A stretch of 13,948 bases of DNA from Candidatus Sulfopaludibacter sp. SbA3. Lineage in GTDB: Bacteria; Acidobacteriota; Terriglobia; 2-12-FULL-54-10. The stretch lies in the NCBI GenBank assembly GCA_945865705.1, contig CAMBEY010000042.1, positions 1 to 13,948 on the forward strand, written 5' to 3'. The notes below the pieces were generated by a model. That model searched no databases, was not told where the DNA came from, and saw only the letters and a program-made list of their open reading frames with translations. Position 1 is the stretch's first letter. The number at the start of each line of letters is the position of its first letter. The position numbers and the translations under genes are program-made. Below, in pieces: positions 13,373-13,948 of the stretch.

Positions 13373-13948
13373 TCAATACGGCCAAATCACTTTCTTGTCG
13401 ATCTGGTCAATGCTGGTCGTCCCGCACAGCGCCATCGCCGCAGCCATCTCCGTGCGCAGCATGTTCACGACGCGCTGGACGCCGTCAGCTCCTTGCAGGC
13501 CGAGCGCCCACAGATAGGGCCTGCCGATCAGCACCGCGCTCGCGCCCAGGGCCAGCGCCTTCACGATGTCCGTACCGCGGCGCACGCCACCATCCATCAG
13601 CACTGGGATTTTCCCATCCACCGCTTCAATGCAGTGCGGCAGCGCTTCAATCGTGGCCGGTGAAGTGTCCAGGTTGCGCGCGCCGTGATTGGAGACGAGG
13701 ATCGCATGCGCGCCCTGCTCGGCGGCGCGCTTGGCGTCAGCCGGATTGATGATGCCTTTCAGAATCACTGGCACTTTGGCGATGGACTGTATCCAGCTGA
13801 CTACATCCCAGGTGAGCGTGGGATCAAGCGCGGCGGAGAAGATGGCTGACTCCGTGGGACTATGCGCGCGCGCGGCGGGCGAACCGAGTCCAACCAGATT
13901 CTCGCGCTCGATGCCCGGCGGCAGGTTGAAGCGCGAACGCTTCTCGCG
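13373..13948 (-). CDS. FMN-dependent alpha-hydroxy-acid oxidase/dehydrogenase, C-terminal part (partial)
   Basis: The frame is open from the right edge to the TAG at 13373, giving the last 191 residues; the true start lies outside the window. This TIM-barrel family oxidises 2-hydroxy acids such as glycolate or lactate using FMN. VPVILKGIINPADAKRA carries the conserved lysine strand. SNHGARNLD is a variant of the family signature SNHGGRQLD and keeps the active-site His and Arg. The segments VLMDGGVRRGTDIVKAL and AVLIGRPYLWAL form the FMN phosphate-binding end. The specific substrate (glycolate, L-lactate, mandelate) cannot be decided from this part. The gene is convergent with iscA, separated only by the inverted repeat. 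Confidence 0.9.
   Translation of the reverse strand, partial: REKRSRFNLPPGIERENLVGLGSPAARAHSPTESAIFSAALDPTLTWDVVSWIQSIAKVPVILKGIINPADAKRAAEQGAHAILVSNHGARNLDTSPATIEALPHCIEAVDGKIPVLMDGGVRRGTDIVKALALGASAVLIGRPYLWALGLQGADGVQRVVNMLRTEMAAAMALCGTTSIDQIDKKVIWPY

Overview
This window reads as an ordinary bacterial chromosome segment of moderately high GC, densely packed with genes and mostly housekeeping in content. The gene set suggests an Acidobacteriota-like soil or environmental bacterium: a FbaB-type class I aldolase, a single-chain UvrD helicase-nuclease, an exported glycine-zipper protein, a small Cys-rich zinc-ribbon protein and an orphan iscS-iscA pair. That placement is inference from gene style, since no rRNA or other marker is present. 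I see no tRNA, rRNA, CRISPR array, transposase, phage gene or att site.

Layout. Positions 1-1140 hold the tail of a HisA-like isomerase gene, translationally coupled (TGATG) to a tandem GNAT acetyltransferase gene. A convergent 2Fe-2S ferredoxin-like gene (1127-1489, minus) overlaps its end. Positions 1704-4754 encode a 1016-residue UvrD-type helicase fused to a RecB/AddB-type nuclease with an iron-sulfur cysteine set. A PilZ-domain gene (4982-5311) faces hemW (5377-6552, minus). Three further minus-strand genes follow: a bicupin gentisate 1,2-dioxygenase-like gene, an unrecognised one-TM protein coupled to it by an ATGA overlap, and fbaB. The plus strand then carries an exported TrbI-like/glycine-zipper protein, a 72-residue zinc-ribbon protein, a small membrane-anchored protein with a weak glycosyltransferase resemblance, iscS and iscA. 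The right edge is the C-terminal part of a minus-strand FMN-dependent alpha-hydroxy-acid oxidase gene.

How the genes relate. IscS and IscA mobilise sulfur and deliver iron-sulfur clusters. Three other products here (ferredoxin-like protein, helicase-nuclease, HemW) are predicted to carry Fe-S clusters, but they lie in separate transcription units, so a shared function is not established. The gentisate dioxygenase has no other aromatic-degradation gene beside it. The clearest non-coding signal is a family of three GC-rich inverted repeats (6571-6720, 11522-11610, 13279-13372) sharing the core GAGCCGCGAC...GGAGCGG, each lying directly against a stop codon. A second signal is that three genes without a good Shine-Dalgarno sequence have a -10-like hexamer 6-12 bases before the start codon, which suggests leaderless or near-leaderless mRNAs. 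I found no convincing new defence or mobile system. The most distinctive points are the repeat family, the single-chain Fe-S helicase-nuclease, and the unrecognised membrane protein fused by overlap to the dioxygenase gene.
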